A stretch of DNA of 64,000 nucleotides from Arthrobacter sp. FB24 (lineage in GTDB: Bacteria; Actinomycetota; Actinomycetes; Actinomycetales; Micrococcaceae), in assembly GCF_000196235.1 (NCBI RefSeq), contig NC_008541.1, positions 3,720,001 through 3,784,000 of the forward strand, written 5' to 3'. A program made the position numbers and the translations under genes. Position 1 is the first letter of the stretch. Each line of letters opens with the position of its first letter. Below are positions 50,298-59,569 of this stretch, piece after piece. The notes under the pieces were generated by a model. That model saw only the letters and a program-made list of their open reading frames with translations, made no database searches and had not been told where the DNA came from.

Positions 50298-53033
50298 CTA
50301 CTTCTTGGCGACAGCCTTCTTCTTCGCCGGGGCCTTGCGCGCCGCGGGACGCTTGGCCGGGCCCTTGGCACGCTTTTCCGCGAGCAGTTCCACGGCCTGT
50401 TCGCGGGTCAGTTCCTCCAGCGAGGTGGACCGCGGAACAGTGATGTTGGTGATCCCGTCGGTGATGTAGGGGCCGAAGCGGCCTTCCTTCACCACGATGT
50501 TCTTCTCCGACACCGGGTCCGGACCGAACTCGGCGAGCGGCGGGACCGCCGCACGCGCTCCACGCTGCTTGGGCTGGGAGTAGATCTCCAGCGCCTGCTC
50601 CAGCGTGATCGTGAAGATTTCCTCTTCGGAACCGATGGAACGCGAGTCGGTGCCCTTTTTCAGGTAGGGGCCGAAGCGGCCGTTCTGCACGGTAATGACG
50701 TTGCCTTCGGCGTCCTGGCCGAGAGCGCGCGGCAGGCTCATGAGCTGCAGGGCCTCGTCCAGGCTGACGCTGTCCACGCTCATGGAGGCGAACAGCGAAC
50801 CCGTGCGCGGCTTGGCCTTCACAGGCTTCTTCGGCGGCTTGGGCTTGCCGTTCTTGTAGTACTCGACGGGCTGGTTGGCCAGCTGCTCATCCGTCATCTC
50901 CGGAATGATTTCCGTGACGTAGGCACCGTAGCGCCCGTTCTTGGCCACGATCGTGTGGCCCGTGTGCGGGTCTTCGCCGAGGACCCTCTCCTCCGGCGCT
51001 GCTGTCTCCATCAGCTCTTTCGCCTTGGCGGCCGTCAGCTCGTCCGGGGCCAGGTCCTCAGGGACGTTGGCGCGGGCCGACTCCACCACTTCGCCGGTCT
51101 TGGGATCGATCGTGGGAACGGAGCTCTCCAGGTACGGGCCGAACTTACCCACGCGCAGGGTGATGCCTTCGGCGATCGGTACGGAGTTGATTTCCCTGGC
51201 GTCGATTTCGCCAAGGTTGTTCACGATGCTCAGCAGGCCGGGATCGGAGTCTTCGCCGTAATAGAAATGCTTGAGCCAGGCGGCGCCCACGGCCTGGCCG
51301 TTGGCGATCTTGTCCAGGTCGCCTTCCATGTCTGCGGTGAACTCGTAGTCCACGTAGTCATGGAAGTGCTGCTCGAGCAAGCGGATCACCGAGAAGGCTA
51401 TCCAGCTCGGGACCAGCGCGGAACCCTGCTTACGCACGTAGCCGCGGTCCTGGATGGTGGAAATGGTGGACGCATAGGTGGACGGGCGTCCGATGCCCTT
51501 CTTTTCCAGCTCGGCTGTCAGGGAAGCTTCCGTGTAGCGCGGCGGCGGCGAGGTCTCATGGCCGACGGCGACGATCTCCGAGGCCGTAAGGGCGTCATCC
51601 TTGGCCACGTTGGGGAGGCGGCGGGCTTCCTCGGAGTCATCGTCCCCGCGGCTTTCGTCCTTGCCTTCCTCATAGGCGGCGAGGAATCCGGGGAAGGTGA
51701 TGACGGTGCCGGAAGCGGAGAACTCGGCGTCGCGGCCGTCCGCAGCCACCGCGCCGAGGCGGATGGTGGCCGTGGAGCCCTTGGCGTCGCCCATCTGGGA
51801 GGCAACGGTGCGCTTCCAGATGAGCTCGTAGAGCCGGAATTCGTCACCCGAGAGCTGCTTGGCCACCTGCGCCGGGGTGCGGAAGGAGTCGCCGGCGGGG
51901 CGGATGGCCTCGTGGGCTTCCTGTGCGTTGGCTGCCTTGCCGGTGTAAACACGGGGCGACTGCGGTATGTACTCCGGCCCGTAGAGCTCGGAGGCCTGGC
52001 GCCGCGCAGCCGTCACGGCCTCATCACTCAGCGCGGACGAGTCCGTACGCATATAGGTGATGTAGCCGTTTTCGTAGAGGCGCTGGGCCACCTGCATGGT
52101 GCTCTTGGAGGAGAACCGCAGCTTGCGGCCCGCCTCCTGCTGCAGCGTAGACGTGGTGAAGGGAGCGGCCGGGCGGCGGGTGTACGGCTTGGTGTCGACG
52201 GAGCGGACACGGAATTCCGCGTTCTGCAGTCCCGCTGCCAGCGACGTGGCAAGTTCCTCATTCAGGTGTGTGACGTTGCGCGAGGTGAGTTCGCCGTCGT
52301 CGTTGAAGTCCCGGCCGCTGGCCACCTTGGCGCCGTCGACGGCAGCGAGCTTCGCCTTGAATGACGACGTCGCGCCGTTGCCGGCACCGAACTGGCCGGT
52401 GAGGTCCCAGTAGGACGCGGCCTTGAACGCCATGCGTTCCCGTTCGCGGTCCACCACCATGCGGGTGACCACGGACTGGACACGGCCGGCGGACAGGCCG
52501 CGGGCGACCTTGCGCCACAGCACCGGGGAAATTTCGTAGCCGTACAGGCGGTCAAGTACGCGTCGGGTTTCCTGGGCGTCCACGAGGTCCTGGTCGACAT
52601 CGCGCAAGTTGCCCATGGCGCGCTGGATGGCTTCCTTGGTGATTTCGCCGAAGGTCATCCGGTAGACGGGGACCTTGGGCTTGAGTACTTCCAGCAGGTG
52701 CCACGCGATGGCTTCTCCCTCGCGGTCCCCATCGGTTGCGAGGTAGAGGGCGTCAGCGTCCTTGAGCGCAGCCTTGAGCTCAGTCACCTTTTTCTTCTTA
52801 TCCGGGGACACCACGTAGTACGGCTTGAAGTCGTGTTCGATGTCGACCGCGAACTTACCGATGGAGGTTTTCTTGAGTTCGGCGGGGAGCTCGGACGGCT
52901 GCGGCAGATCACGAATGTGACCGATGGAGGCCTCAACGATGAAGCCCTCGCCCAGGTACTTGGCGATGGTCTTGCTCTTGGCCGGAGACTCCACAATCAC
53001 GAGTTTCTTGCCGGTTTTGGCCTTGCTTGGCAC
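50298..53033 (-). CDS. topA: DNA topoisomerase I
   Basis: A 911-aa type IA topoisomerase that relaxes negative supercoils. The TOPRIM domain has KLVIVESPAKSKTI (from residue 9) and DGDREGEAI (from 101); the catalytic Tyr327 is in ITYMRTDSSAL. In place of zinc fingers the C-terminus carries several topo-C repeats (NGRFGPYLKKG, EGRFGPYITDG) and a Lys/Ala-rich tail, the normal actinobacterial form. It starts with GTG at 53033, preceded by TAGGAG. An essential core gene. Confidence 0.98.
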   Translation of the reverse strand: MPSKAKTGKKLVIVESPAKSKTIAKYLGEGFIVEASIGHIRDLPQPSELPAELKKTSIGKFAVDIEHDFKPYYVVSPDKKKKVTELKAALKDADALYLATDGDREGEAIAWHLLEVLKPKVPVYRMTFGEITKEAIQRAMGNLRDVDQDLVDAQETRRVLDRLYGYEISPVLWRKVARGLSAGRVQSVVTRMVVDRERERMAFKAASYWDLTGQFGAGNGATSSFKAKLAAVDGAKVASGRDFNDDGELTSRNVTHLNEELATSLAAGLQNAEFRVRSVDTKPYTRRPAAPFTTSTLQQEAGRKLRFSSKSTMQVAQRLYENGYITYMRTDSSALSDEAVTAARRQASELYGPEYIPQSPRVYTGKAANAQEAHEAIRPAGDSFRTPAQVAKQLSGDEFRLYELIWKRTVASQMGDAKGSTATIRLGAVAADGRDAEFSASGTVITFPGFLAAYEEGKDESRGDDDSEEARRLPNVAKDDALTASEIVAVGHETSPPPRYTEASLTAELEKKGIGRPSTYASTISTIQDRGYVRKQGSALVPSWIAFSVIRLLEQHFHDYVDYEFTADMEGDLDKIANGQAVGAAWLKHFYYGEDSDPGLLSIVNNLGEIDAREINSVPIAEGITLRVGKFGPYLESSVPTIDPKTGEVVESARANVPEDLAPDELTAAKAKELMETAAPEERVLGEDPHTGHTIVAKNGRYGAYVTEIIPEMTDEQLANQPVEYYKNGKPKPPKKPVKAKPRTGSLFASMSVDSVSLDEALQLMSLPRALGQDAEGNVITVQNGRFGPYLKKGTDSRSIGSEEEIFTITLEQALEIYSQPKQRGARAAVPPLAEFGPDPVSEKNIVVKEGRFGPYITDGITNITVPRSTSLEELTREQAVELLAEKRAKGPAKRPAARKAPAKKKAVAKK

Positions 53034-53140
53034 GGTGCTCCTACAGAAAAAGGTTGGCTCGGGCAGATGAGCCCATACTCGCCTAGTTCACCATATTTTG
53101 GAGGATGATGCGCATTCATGTGGAAAACAGGTGCCGGGGA

Positions 53141-53776
53141 TCACTTACGGTCGTCCGGAATCAGGGACCACATTGCGGCCGTGCGCTCGGCCCCTTCAGG
53201 GACATGGTCCGGGTCCTCGAGCTCGTATTCCTTGAGCAGCCCGAACACCCTCCCGGTCAGCTCCGCCCGCTGCGCCGGGGTCAGGTACAGCAGGTCGCTG
53301 GACAGGACCACCACGCCAGGCGCCTCGATGGATTCATTGTTTTTGCGGCGCTCGTCGCGGACCTTGGCGTAGGCGTCGACCCTGCGCCTGAACGCGTCCA
53401 GCTCGAGGTCCAGGACGGCGAACTCGGGACTGGCCACACCGCCGCCCGAGTTAATGGTGAAGTCCGTCCCGGCGGCACGCCACCGGCGTTCGCGCGCATC
53501 GCCCGCGGTAGCGGCCGGCTCCACGATGCCCCACTTCTGCAAGGCCCGCAGGTGGTAGCTCATGGCACTCGGCGTCAGGCCCGTCTGGGCAGCCAGCTCC
53601 GTGGCCGTCCGGCTGACCTGCGTGGAATACAGTTCCGAGATCACTTCCAGGCGTGCGGCGTGGGCCAGCGCGCGGATAGCCTTGGGGTCGGTGATCTCCA
53701 CTTTCTTCTCCGGCCGGGCCCTGCGCCTGGCAGCCTCTGGCGCGGCCTGCGCCGGCTCCGGAGTTTCTGCATTCAC
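53141..53776 (-). CDS. ArsR/HTH_20-type regulator
   Basis: A 211-aa protein with a winged helix at about residues 22-95 (KAIRALAHAARLEVISEL, SRTATELAAQTGLTPSAMSYHLRAL) and a C-terminal region of unknown function. GTG start at 53776 with GGAGG close by. It is divergent from the MFS gene at 53856, separated by only 80 bases, so it probably represses that transporter. Confidence 0.85.
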   Translation of the reverse strand: MNAETPEPAQAAPEAARRRARPEKKVEITDPKAIRALAHAARLEVISELYSTQVSRTATELAAQTGLTPSAMSYHLRALQKWGIVEPAATAGDARERRWRAAGTDFTINSGGGVASPEFAVLDLELDAFRRRVDAYAKVRDERRKNNESIEAPGVVVLSSDLLYLTPAQRAELTGRVFGLLKEYELEDPDHVPEGAERTAAMWSLIPDDRK

Positions 53777-53818
53777 GCCTCCATTCTATCGGCCCTCCGG
53801 CGGGTCTGAAAGAAACGC

Positions 53819-53848
53819 TTGACATCCCCGTTCGCCGCGGAGTAGCTT
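53819..53848 (+). promoter_or_regulatory. Consensus promoter of a leaderless MFS gene
   Basis: TTGACA (53819-53824), an 18-base spacer, TAGCTT (53843-53848), then seven bases to the ATG at 53856. Transcription would begin at or next to the start codon. Confidence 0.75.
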
Positions 53849-53855
53849 CGCGGAC

Positions 53856-55346
53856 ATGGGGGACACTGCAGGGCCATCGCCTGCCTTAGTACCAGCAAAT
53901 GCACCGCTCTGGCGAAACCGGGATTTCCTGTTGGCGAGCAGCGCCCGTTTCATGGCTGCCGCCGGCATGGGGGCCGTTGTGGTCAGCGTGATGCTGCATC
54001 TGCAGGCCGCCACTGCGGCCGGCACTATTTCCCTTGCCGGTTCCTGGCTGGTGGCCGTTTATCTGCTGTGCTCGGCCCTGCCGCTGGTGGTCCTGGCCCC
54101 GTGGGCCGGCAGACTGGCGGATACCAGGGATTCCCGCACACTCGCCACGGCGGCCTCCGCGGGAAGTGCCGCCGCCGTTGCAGGCATGGGCCTGAGCATG
54201 TACTACCTGGAAGACCACATTCCCGCGCTCTTCGCACTGACTCTTGTGCTGAACGCCTGCCAGGCCGTGGCCGGCCCGACGTTCCAAGCCCTGGTGCCCC
54301 GGATCGTCGGCGAAGAGCGCACGCCACGCGCCGTGGGCACCATGCAGGCAACCATCATGATCGCGGGAATGGCCGGACCTGCGGCGGGGGGACTGCTGAG
54401 TGGCTGGGGAGGCTCCGTACTGGTGTTTTCCGTGGCAAGCGCCTGCTATGTCCTGATGGGGGCCGGCGCCTTCCTGATCCGGACCCGGAGGGGCACCGCA
54501 GCCGAACGGGCCGGGCGGAAGCAGCCCGCTTTGATGGACGGCCTCCGGCTTATCCGGCGGGACAGCCTGGTATGGGCACTGGTGCTTGGCGCGCTGTTCT
54601 TCATTGCCGTGGGGGAGGCAACCAACGTCCTCGAGGTGTTCCTGGTACGGGGCGAGATGGGCGCCTCCGAAACACAGTACGGACTGCTTGTTGCCGCTTT
54701 TGCCCTGGGAATGGCGGCGGGGGCAGTCCTGGCCGGCCAGATCAAGAGACCCCCGCTGCGGCTCCGCATGCTGCTGGGGTCGATGGCATTAACCTCAGCT
54801 GTCCTCGCCTTTATCGGCCTGGTGCCCACCGTGGACATCATGTTCGTCGCCTACACCGGGATGGGTGTTGCCTGCGGTGTCCTCAATGCCTGCTTCGGGG
54901 CAATCGTGATCCTCAGGATGCCCGAGGAAGGCCGCGGCCAGGCGATGTCCATGATCGGTGGAATGACCCGGGCCATCACCATTGCAGCGTTGGCGTTCGG
55001 CGGGCTCCTGGGTGCCCTGCTGCCGGTCCGGACCGGGTTCCTGCTGATCGGCGGGACCGGCGCAGCGGTGTCCCTGGCCATCGCCGTCACCGTCCTGTGG
55101 CGCTTCGGTTCCCAGGACCCGGCTCGGGCTCCGGCCCCGGCTCCGGCTCCGGCTGGACCGGACGGCTCCGCGCCCGCCGCCGTTACCGGGTCAAGCCGGC
55201 AGGAGGAACCCGTCGCGGACCAGGTTCCGGACTTCGGTGAGGAGCCCGTTCCGGAACGCTTCGCCGTCGAATCCGTCGCCCCCGCCCAGCAGCGCGTCAA
55301 GGGCGCCGATGATCTGCCCGGCGGACAGATCGCCGTCGCACGCTGA
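53856..55346 (+). CDS. MFS transporter with unusual C-terminal tail
   Basis: A 496-aa major facilitator with 12 expected spans (to about residue 418), of the drug-exporter/EntS-like type: WRNRDFLLASSARFMAAAGMG at the start and PWAGRLADTRDSRTL after helix 2. After VLWRFGSQ comes an Ala/Pro repeat and about 60 residues that run antisense over the end of the methyltransferase gene (55191-55346), probably because an earlier stop was lost. It is divergent from an ArsR-type regulator. Confidence 0.85.
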   Translation: MGDTAGPSPALVPANAPLWRNRDFLLASSARFMAAAGMGAVVVSVMLHLQAATAAGTISLAGSWLVAVYLLCSALPLVVLAPWAGRLADTRDSRTLATAASAGSAAAVAGMGLSMYYLEDHIPALFALTLVLNACQAVAGPTFQALVPRIVGEERTPRAVGTMQATIMIAGMAGPAAGGLLSGWGGSVLVFSVASACYVLMGAGAFLIRTRRGTAAERAGRKQPALMDGLRLIRRDSLVWALVLGALFFIAVGEATNVLEVFLVRGEMGASETQYGLLVAAFALGMAAGAVLAGQIKRPPLRLRMLLGSMALTSAVLAFIGLVPTVDIMFVAYTGMGVACGVLNACFGAIVILRMPEEGRGQAMSMIGGMTRAITIAALAFGGLLGALLPVRTGFLLIGGTGAAVSLAIAVTVLWRFGSQDPARAPAPAPAPAGPDGSAPAAVTGSSRQEEPVADQVPDFGEEPVPERFAVESVAPAQQRVKGADDLPGGQIAVAR

Positions 55347-56849
55347 CACGAAGCCGGCGAGCTCGGTGCTCAGCAGGTTGGTGCGCCGGAGTCCGGCGCC
55401 CTGGCGCAGCAGGATGACGCCGGGGTGTTCCGCACCCGGGCGCTGGTGTCTCTCCTCCGTTACGTCCTCCGCCACCAGTAGGTGGGCGGCGGAAAGATCG
55501 TTCGCCGCCAGCCAGTCGGCCCGTTCAACTGCTGCACCCAGGTGCGGGCCGATGGGCTGCTCGATGGGGTAGGTTATCTCCTCGAAGCGGCTGATGACCG
55601 GCCGTGCGCCGTCGGCGGGCCTCCGCAGGAAGATCATGCCGAAGCCGATCCCCTCCACGTTTCTTGAGGCAAAGTCGTCCAGGTAGGCGGCATAGGCGTC
55701 CTGGTAGCGCCGGCGGTCTCGGGACTCGGAGGCGTCCTGCAGCCAGGTTTCGGCATACTGTTCCGGCCCTACCAGTTCGCGCTGGATGAACCAGGTGTCG
55801 ACATCCGGGCCCGCCCAGCTTTGCGGCCTTTCCTGCCACGGCGTCCCTGCGACGACCTCCCAGTTGCCCAGAAGCTGGGCTGTTCCGGCCGGGGTAAGGA
55901 CGGACGGCAGTTCCCGGACCAGTGAGGCGACGATGTCGTCTCCGGGCAGGCCGCCGTCGCGGTAGGTGTACTGGTCCGCCGCGGCCTCCCCCACGCTTCG
56001 GGGTGTGATGACGAACGGCGGGTTGGACACCACCAGGTCGAAGGCCTCCCCCGCCACAGGTTCCAGCAGCGACCCCAGGCGCAGGCTCACCCGGTCTTCC
56101 GGCGTGGCCGGGTCGATACCGAGCGCCCCGGCGTTCAGGAGCAGGTTGAACCGGGTAAAGGCAAGCGCCCGGGCTGAGATGTCCGTGGCTGTCACGTGGT
56201 CTGCGTGGTGCAACAGGTGGAATGTCTGGATCCCGCAGCCGGTGCCCAGGTCCAAGGCTCTGGGCACCTGCCGGCGGATGGTGGTCTGCACCAAGGTGGT
56301 AGAAGCCTGCCCGATCCCCAGCACATGGTCGTGGCGGAGGACGCCGGGCTGCTGGTGCGCCGCGAGGTCGCTGGCCACCCAGAGGTCGGCGCCGCCCGCT
56401 CCCGTTGCAGCATCGCCGCTCCAGCCGTACGGCCGCAGATCTGCTTTTGCCCTGACGGTTCCCGAAGCCGGATCCGGGCCGGTCTCCCCTGCCGCAGAAG
56501 GTTCAACAAGTCCCAGCGTGAGGAGGCCCTCGGTGCGGACCCCCGGGAGGGCGGCGTCGAGCACTTCGGCGCGCTGTGGCACTGCCAGCAGCCACAGGCG
56601 CACGACGGCGGCAAGCGCCGCCGCCTCCGGGTCGCCTTTGGCGGCACTTTCGGTGGCGATCAACGACGGGATGATCTGGTCGCGGCCGAGGGCGGAATAG
56701 GCGGACTCGCCAAGCAATCCTGCCACTCCGTCCACGGTGTAACCGACGCCGCGCAGGTCCGCGGCGAGGGCGGACAGCAGTTCCGGGAGGTCGCTGCGCG
56801 GGGCGTCGGAAGTGTTGCCGGCCGTGAAATGCATAGCTGTTTCAGTCAC
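55191..56849 (-). CDS. Class I SAM methyltransferase, DUF7059/DUF7782 type
   Basis: A 552-aa protein. The N-terminal 170 residues form a DUF7059-like domain. The central Rossmann methyltransferase holds ALDLGTGCGIQTFHLL (motif I) and DLVVSNPPFVITPR (NPPF motif, typical of N6-adenine or N5-glutamine methylation). The C-terminal 130 residues are DUF7782-like. The start is GTG at 56849; an ATG at residue 6 is an alternative. NPPF-type enzymes modify DNA, RNA or release factors; the target here is unknown. Its 3' end overlaps the MFS gene on the other strand by 156 bases. Confidence 0.83.
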   Translation of the reverse strand: MTETAMHFTAGNTSDAPRSDLPELLSALAADLRGVGYTVDGVAGLLGESAYSALGRDQIIPSLIATESAAKGDPEAAALAAVVRLWLLAVPQRAEVLDAALPGVRTEGLLTLGLVEPSAAGETGPDPASGTVRAKADLRPYGWSGDAATGAGGADLWVASDLAAHQQPGVLRHDHVLGIGQASTTLVQTTIRRQVPRALDLGTGCGIQTFHLLHHADHVTATDISARALAFTRFNLLLNAGALGIDPATPEDRVSLRLGSLLEPVAGEAFDLVVSNPPFVITPRSVGEAAADQYTYRDGGLPGDDIVASLVRELPSVLTPAGTAQLLGNWEVVAGTPWQERPQSWAGPDVDTWFIQRELVGPEQYAETWLQDASESRDRRRYQDAYAAYLDDFASRNVEGIGFGMIFLRRPADGARPVISRFEEITYPIEQPIGPHLGAAVERADWLAANDLSAAHLLVAEDVTEERHQRPGAEHPGVILLRQGAGLRRTNLLSTELAGFVSACDGDLSAGQIIGALDALLGGGDGFDGEAFRNGLLTEVRNLVRDGFLLPA

Positions 56850-56950
56850 CAGGCAAGTCTATGGTTCCGGGCTGCGCCCGCCAGGCCGGGCTTGTCCGGC
56901 TCAGCGCCGCCGGGGCGGGATTGTCAGCAGCACCACCTATGCTTCAGAGC

Positions 56951-58135
56951 ATGAGCCGCAAAAGTGTGATCTTCATTGACGCAGGTTTCCTCCTGGCCAC
57001 AGGCGGGCTCCGGGTCACCGGGAACTCGCTGCGCTCTGCCTTTTCCGTCCAGTACAAGAGCCTTGTGGACGGCATCCAGGGGTTTGTCAGCGAGCGCGAC
57101 AGCCGGGACCTGCTGAGGATGTACTGGTATGACGCCGCCAAGGACGGCTTGTTCAGCGACGAACACAAGCGGATCGGACTGCTCCCGGGCGTGAAAGTCC
57201 GGCTCGGGCGCATGTCCTACAACGGCGAACAAAAAGGCGTGGACCTTAAGCTCGGGCTGGATCTGGTGGGAGTGGCCCGGAACCGGTCGGCTGACGTCGC
57301 CTACCTGCTCTCCGGGGACGATGACCTCGCAGAGGCTGTGGAAGCGGCGCAGGACCTCGGCATGAAGGTGGTGCTGCTGGGAATTGAGAACCAGGGCCAC
57401 CGGCTGGGGGTCACCGCGGTGGCTGAGCATCTGGCACTGCAGGTTGACGACATTGCCACCCTGCCGCAGACGCTCCTGGACCGCTGCTTTGCGAAGTCGG
57501 CGCCAGTGGCTGAGCTTGCCGCCTACGCCCCCGCTTCGTCCGAAACCGGAACTACAGTCAGCATTTCCGGCAACGGTGCAGGCCATCTTCCCGGCAGGCG
57601 GCCTGTCCCCGGCCCGGGCGTTGTTCCCGCCCGCAGTGCCACCGCGGCTCCGGAAGCTGGCTCCGCGCCGGGTTCCGCTGCCGAGGCTGCCGGATCCGGC
57701 GCGCCTTCAGGGCCCGCGGCTGCTTCTGCCGCGGCTGCTGCGGGCACGGCAGGTTTATCCGGCAGGCCGGTCCCGACGCCCGGGCCGCGGCGTGTGCAGC
57801 CGGACCTGCGTCCGGTGCCCGCAGCCGGCGTTGCGCGCCGGGAACCGGTCTATTCCACGGCAACTGGCGCCCCTGCCGCCCAAAGCCCCTGGTTCGACCT
57901 GGTGGAAAGTGCCGAAGCGGTGGCTGTCAGCCTCGCCGATAACTGGCACGGCAGCGTCAGCCAGCGCGAACTCAACGAACTCCTCGCCGAGCGGCCGCTG
58001 CTGCCGCCGACGATTGACCGGGTGCTCATCAAGGACTGTGCCGCGAAGATCGGCGAAGCCAAGACGGACCTCCAGGACATCCGCAAGGCCATCCGGGCGG
58101 CGTTCTGGCGCCGGTTGGATGAGCTCGTCCAGTAG
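56951..58135 (+). CDS. NYN-domain (PIN-like) RNase protein with LOTUS-like end
   Basis: A 394-aa protein. The N-terminal NYN domain (1-165) has the acidic residues expected for a metal-dependent ribonuclease: FIDAGFLL (Asp10), KGVDLKLGLDLV and YLLSGDDDLAE. An Ala/Pro/Gly-rich linker (about 190-310) leads to a C-terminal helical domain (SPWFDLVESAEAVAVSLADN.. to the end) that may bind RNA. TATGCT seven bases before the ATG at 56951 suggests a leaderless mRNA. Confidence 0.85.
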   Translation: MSRKSVIFIDAGFLLATGGLRVTGNSLRSAFSVQYKSLVDGIQGFVSERDSRDLLRMYWYDAAKDGLFSDEHKRIGLLPGVKVRLGRMSYNGEQKGVDLKLGLDLVGVARNRSADVAYLLSGDDDLAEAVEAAQDLGMKVVLLGIENQGHRLGVTAVAEHLALQVDDIATLPQTLLDRCFAKSAPVAELAAYAPASSETGTTVSISGNGAGHLPGRRPVPGPGVVPARSATAAPEAGSAPGSAAEAAGSGAPSGPAAASAAAAAGTAGLSGRPVPTPGPRRVQPDLRPVPAAGVARREPVYSTATGAPAAQSPWFDLVESAEAVAVSLADNWHGSVSQRELNELLAERPLLPPTIDRVLIKDCAAKIGEAKTDLQDIRKAIRAAFWRRLDELVQ

Positions 58136-58217
58136 CAGCACCGTGGCAACCACGCGCTGCAGCGGCCTGTATTCCAGGAGGTTGCGGATCGCGCATGCCC
58201 CGGGGCACCATGGACCT

Positions 58218-58289
58218 ATGCAACAGCCGCAACGATTTATCAGCCCTTGGCCGCTTTCCGGCCGCACGGGCTTCTTGTTGCGCGCATAA
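58218..58289 (+). CDS. Possible 23-aa leader peptide before the PheRS-like gene
   Basis: A short frame (MQQPQRFISPWPLSGRTGF, then LLRA) with two Phe codons, 82 bases upstream of the PheRS-like ATG and followed by GC-rich complementary segments. It might be an attenuation leader, but two Phe in 23 residues is weak evidence and the ribosome site is poor. Confidence 0.2.
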   Translation: MQQPQRFISPWPLSGRTGFLLRA

Positions 58290-58371
58290 CTGCGGCCGCC
58301 GGGGTCCGTCCGGTGCAGCGGCTGAGGGTGATTTCCTCCCCTTCCACACAGCTGCCCCTTAAGGAAACCCC

Positions 58372-59529
58372 ATGAAGAACTATCTCTCCCTGACAGAACT
58401 CAACACCGCCCTCGCCCTGCGTGACCTGACTGACCCGGACGCCGGAGCACATGCCATGCAGCAGCTTCTGGCGGACGTGGTCACCGCACTCGAACGGCAG
58501 TGGGACATCCCGTCCGAAACCCACCGGCTGAACCCGCTGGTGGCCATCGCCGACAACTACGACAGGCTGGGCTATTCACCCGGCGATGCCACCCGGGAGT
58601 CGCGCTATTCACGCCATATCAGCCCCACGGTGATGCTCCGAAGCCACACCTCCGCGGGCATCCCGGCCATCCTCGACTCGCTCCGGGGCGAGCAGGGCCG
58701 CTACGACAGGCTGCACGTCCTGCCCGGGCTGGTCTACCGCCGGGACGCCGTAGACCGCACGCATGTGGGAACACCGCACCAGGTCGATGTGTGGCGCATC
58801 AAGGCGCGCGGCCTGCTGGGGCCCAGCCATCTGCAGGCGATGATGGCGGCGGTCGTGGACGCCGTGCTGCCGGCGGCTGACCACCCCGGCGTGCAGTGGC
58901 GGGCAACGCCGTCCGCCCACAGCTATACCGCCGCGGGCAGGCAGCTGGACGTCCTGGTCACCCTGCAGGACGGCCGGCGGGAATGGCTGGAACTCGCCGA
59001 GTGCGGCCTGGTGGCTGCCCCGGTCCTGCGCAGCTCCGGTCTCGATCCGCGGAGGTGGGCCGGCCTCGCGCTGGGCATGGGCTTGGACCGGGCACTCATG
59101 CTGCGCAAGGGCATCGACGACATCCGGCTGCTCCGCTCCAAGAATCCGGAGATCCAGGGGCAGTTGCTGGATCTTGCTCCCTACCGGCCGGTTTCACTCA
59201 TGCCGCCGGTCCGCCGGGACCTCTCGCTAGTGCTGGCCGACCCTGCCGAGGCGGACATCGAACTGCTGGGCGACCGGGCGCGGCGGGTCCTTGGCGACGA
59301 CGCGGAGGTCCTCGCGGCGTTGGAGATCAAAGCGGTGACGCCGACGGCGGAGCTGCCGCCTGCCGCCGTCGACCGCCTCCGCATGGCCCCTGGCGACGTC
59401 AACGTCCTGCTCCGGCTGGTGCTCCAGCCGCTCGAGCGGACACTGACCGATCAGCAGGCCAACCGGCTGCGCGACCGGGTGTACATCGCCCTCCACCAGG
59501 GAAAAGTGCAGGAGCTGATTGCCGGCTAG
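58372..59529 (+). CDS. Single-chain PheRS-like protein (PheS core plus FDX-ACB domain)
   Basis: A 385-aa class II aminoacyl-tRNA-synthetase-like protein. Residues about 70-270 are a PheS-type catalytic core: RESRYSRHISPTVMLRSHTS in the motif 2 region and WAGLALGMGLDRALML in motif 3, followed by DIRLLRSKNP. Residues about 290-385 are the ferredoxin-fold anticodon-binding domain normally found at the end of PheT. The tRNA-binding N-terminal coiled coil of PheS is missing. This layout is that of the monomeric mitochondrial PheRS, not of a bacterial alpha2-beta2 enzyme. It may be a paralogue with a special role. The start ATG has TTAAGGAAA upstream. Confidence 0.85.
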   Translation: MKNYLSLTELNTALALRDLTDPDAGAHAMQQLLADVVTALERQWDIPSETHRLNPLVAIADNYDRLGYSPGDATRESRYSRHISPTVMLRSHTSAGIPAILDSLRGEQGRYDRLHVLPGLVYRRDAVDRTHVGTPHQVDVWRIKARGLLGPSHLQAMMAAVVDAVLPAADHPGVQWRATPSAHSYTAAGRQLDVLVTLQDGRREWLELAECGLVAAPVLRSSGLDPRRWAGLALGMGLDRALMLRKGIDDIRLLRSKNPEIQGQLLDLAPYRPVSLMPPVRRDLSLVLADPAEADIELLGDRARRVLGDDAEVLAALEIKAVTPTAELPPAAVDRLRMAPGDVNVLLRLVLQPLERTLTDQQANRLRDRVYIALHQGKVQELIAG

Positions 59530-59569
59530 CACGGTCAGCGCGGCCCGCGTCACCGGGTAAGTTGGAGGT

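Noticed and set aside
58136..58371. T-box riboswitch upstream of the PheRS-like gene
   Set aside because: No T-box antiterminator motif or specifier-loop layout could be seen.
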